Shown: one piece after another, positions 5,141-6,408 of the stretch
Position numbering within the stretch: position 1 is the first letter of the stretch
How the letters are laid out: every line of letters begins with the position of its first letter
Origin: JANNHP01 sp031404455
GTDB taxonomy: Bacteria; Planctomycetota; JAJSAM01; JAJVHW01
Assembly: GCA_031404455.1 (NCBI GenBank)
Contig: JANNHP010000457.1
Location: 1-6,408 of the forward strand
Direction of reading: 5' to 3'
DNA length: 6,408 nucleotides
Notes under the pieces: generated by a model
Seen by the model: only the letters and a program-made list of their open reading frames with translations
Told to the model about the DNA's origin: nothing
The model's database searches: none
Position numbers and translations under genes: made by a program

Positions 5141-6408
5141 ATGGCCGGAACACTCGAACTCATCGTCAAGAAGGGCGCGGCCCAGGGTCAGATCGTGTCC
5201 CTGGACGGCCGCCGCTCCGTCACGATCGGCCGCGCGCCCGAGAACACGGTCGTCCTCGCCGACGAGAAGGTCAGCTCGCACCACGCGCGCCTCGACCTGA
5301 CCGCGAGCGGCGTGATCCTGACGGACGTCGGCTCGAAGAACGGCACGTTCGCGGGCGGCGACGCGGTCGTCGGTTCGCGCCTCCTCTCGCCGGGCATCGA
5401 GGTCGCGCTCGGCACGACCGTCCTGGAGTTGCGCTGGCGCGAGCAGTCCACCGACCGCGTGAAGGCCGTCGCGGCGGCGGGCGTCGCGGCGGCAGCCCAG
5501 GCGGCCGCCGAGCGCGTCGAGTCGAAGGCGGCGAGCAGCGCAGCGGCCGGCGGAGCGGCGGCGGCGGCGCGGGACGTCGTCCTCGCGCCCGCGACGCACC
5601 CGTCGCAGCGCAACCTCACGAAGCCGCAGCGCAACCTCGCCATCCTCTCGGAGGTCGGCGACCTCATCTCGACCGAGCGCGAGGCCGACCGGTTCCTCAC
5701 CCGCCTCATGGACCTGATCTTCGACGTGCTCCCGGCCGACCGCGGCGTGCTGCTCCTCGTGGACGACGACGGCGAGGCGGCCCCGCGCGTGACGCGCCGC
5801 TCGTCGCGCGCCGACTCCGACGAGATCGTCGTCTCCCGCGCCATCCTCTCGAAGGTGCTCGGCGGCGTGTCCATCCTGACCGCGGACGCCGGCTCCGACG
5901 CCCGCCTCTCCGCGCGGATCTCGATCGTCGCGCAGAACATCCGCTCGGCCATCTGCGTGCCCATCCGCGGCCGGCGCAAGACGGTCGGCGCGATCTACGT
6001 GGACACCGTCATCTCGGTCGGCGTGTTCGGGAAGGACGACCTCGAGATGCTCTCGACGATCGGCGTCCTCACGGGCACGGCACTCGAGAACATCCAGCTC
6101 TTCCACGAGAACGTGCAGCAGGAGCGCATGGCGGCGATCGGCAAGGTCATCGCCGGGCTCGGTCACGACATCCGCAACATGCTCTCGGCGCTGCGCGGCG
6201 GCATGTACCTCATGGACGACACGATGCGCGGCAACGAGAACGAAGAAGTGAAGATGGCCTGGGACATCGTGAAGCACGGCCACGAGTCGATCGCGAGCCT
6301 CGTCCAGGACATGGTGAACTACAGCAAGCCGCGCGAACCCGAGTGGAAGCTGACCGACGTGAACCAGGTGGCGCTCGGCGCCCTCGCCTTCGCGAAGGAG
6401 TACGCGAA
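5141..6408 (+). CDS. FHA-GAF sensor histidine kinase, C-terminus beyond the window
   Basis: 422 codons are present from ATG 5141. Residues 5-98 are an FHA domain with G30-R31, SSHHAR at 45-50 and SKNGTF at 65-70, the phosphothreonine-binding residues. Residues 103-150 are an Ala-rich linker, probably helical or disordered. Residues 163-322 resemble a GAF domain (ILSEVGDLISTE at its start, ICVPIRGRRKTVGAIYVD near its end). A short helix, then GLGHDIRNMLSAL at 340-351, gives the HisKA H-box with phospho-acceptor H342. The ATP-binding HATPase domain should follow past the right edge. No transmembrane segment is seen, so it is cytoplasmic and probably senses a small molecule via GAF and a phosphoprotein via FHA. 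That couples Ser/Thr-kinase and two-component signalling, a combination known from Myxococcota and Planctomycetota. No receiver is visible. There is no Shine-Dalgarno site near the ATG. The start is chosen because the FHA strand begins at residue 4. Confidence 0.92.
   Translation, partial: MAGTLELIVKKGAAQGQIVSLDGRRSVTIGRAPENTVVLADEKVSSHHARLDLTASGVILTDVGSKNGTFAGGDAVVGSRLLSPGIEVALGTTVLELRWREQSTDRVKAVAAAGVAAAAQAAAERVESKAASSAAAGGAAAAARDVVLAPATHPSQRNLTKPQRNLAILSEVGDLISTEREADRFLTRLMDLIFDVLPADRGVLLLVDDDGEAAPRVTRRSSRADSDEIVVSRAILSKVLGGVSILTADAGSDARLSARISIVAQNIRSAICVPIRGRRKTVGAIYVDTVISVGVFGKDDLEMLSTIGVLTGTALENIQLFHENVQQERMAAIGKVIAGLGHDIRNMLSALRGGMYLMDDTMRGNENEEVKMAWDIVKHGHESIASLVQDMVNYSKPREPEWKLTDVNQVALGALAFAKEYA

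Noticed and set aside
3787..5169. 460-codon minus-strand frame across parA
   Set aside because: Antisense to ParA, Arg/Asp-rich low complexity, no recognisable fold.
5096..6283. 395-codon minus-strand frame
   Set aside because: Antisense to the FHA-GAF kinase, His/Arg/Asp-rich pattern typical of antisense shadows.
1..6408. CRISPR array, tRNA or rRNA
   Set aside because: No regularly spaced direct repeats, no tRNA cloverleaf or TTCGANTC-type arm in context, and no rRNA-like conserved stretches were seen.

Overview
The window is very GC-rich on both strands, and every long gene has long shadow ORFs antisense to it. That base composition, the secreted Asp-box propeller, the FHA-GAF-histidine kinase with an Ala-rich linker and the general lack of Shine-Dalgarno sites suggest an environmental high-GC bacterium, for example from Planctomycetota, Myxococcota or a related uncultured phylum. 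No rRNA or phylogenetic marker is present, so the placement is only a guess.

Layout. (1) Positions 1-2112, minus strand: the first 704 codons of a secreted Asp-box (BNR) repeat beta-propeller protein, running off the left edge. It has a signal peptide, a clean GGAGG ribosome site and a perfect 16-bp palindrome just upstream. (2) Positions 2225-3124: a toxin-antitoxin island. On the plus strand is a broken Phd-type antitoxin with no toxin behind it. Facing it on the minus strand is an intact two-gene module, a Phd/YefM-type antitoxin followed by a PIN-domain RNase toxin. Its 15-bp palindromic operator candidate lies 16 bp upstream of the antitoxin start. (3) Positions 3125-4086: no intact gene. 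A 14-bp-stem hairpin lies at 3224-3265. A roughly 630-bp element (3404-4035) is bounded by imperfect 24-bp terminal inverted repeats and holds a decayed Y1/IS200-like (REP-associated type) transposase. A 102-bp internal piece carrying the HYHL catalytic motif appears to have been flipped in place between short inverted repeats CGCATC/GATGCG. (4) Positions 4087-5067, plus strand: a ParA/Soj-family ATPase with a Pro/Ala-rich acidic tail and no ParB beside it. (5) Positions 5141-6408, plus strand: the N-terminal 422 codons of an FHA-GAF-histidine kinase, running off the right edge.

How the parts fit. The middle third (about 2.2-4.04 kb) reads as an accessory patch of TA modules and transposon debris between a secreted-protein gene and a co-directional ParA-kinase pair. 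The right TIR ends only 51 bp before parA, so the element forms the far upstream region of that gene. The antitoxin and toxin act as a pair: a neutralising DNA-binding antitoxin and a PIN nuclease. The two share one reading frame, separated only by a TAG and one codon. ParA and the kinase may form a transcription unit (73-bp gap), but no functional link is shown by the sequence.

The most unusual observation is the internally inverted transposase. Flipping 3681-3782 back on paper puts the HYHL segment in frame with the C-terminal helix-turn-helix. It also leaves only a one-base indel at the other joint.
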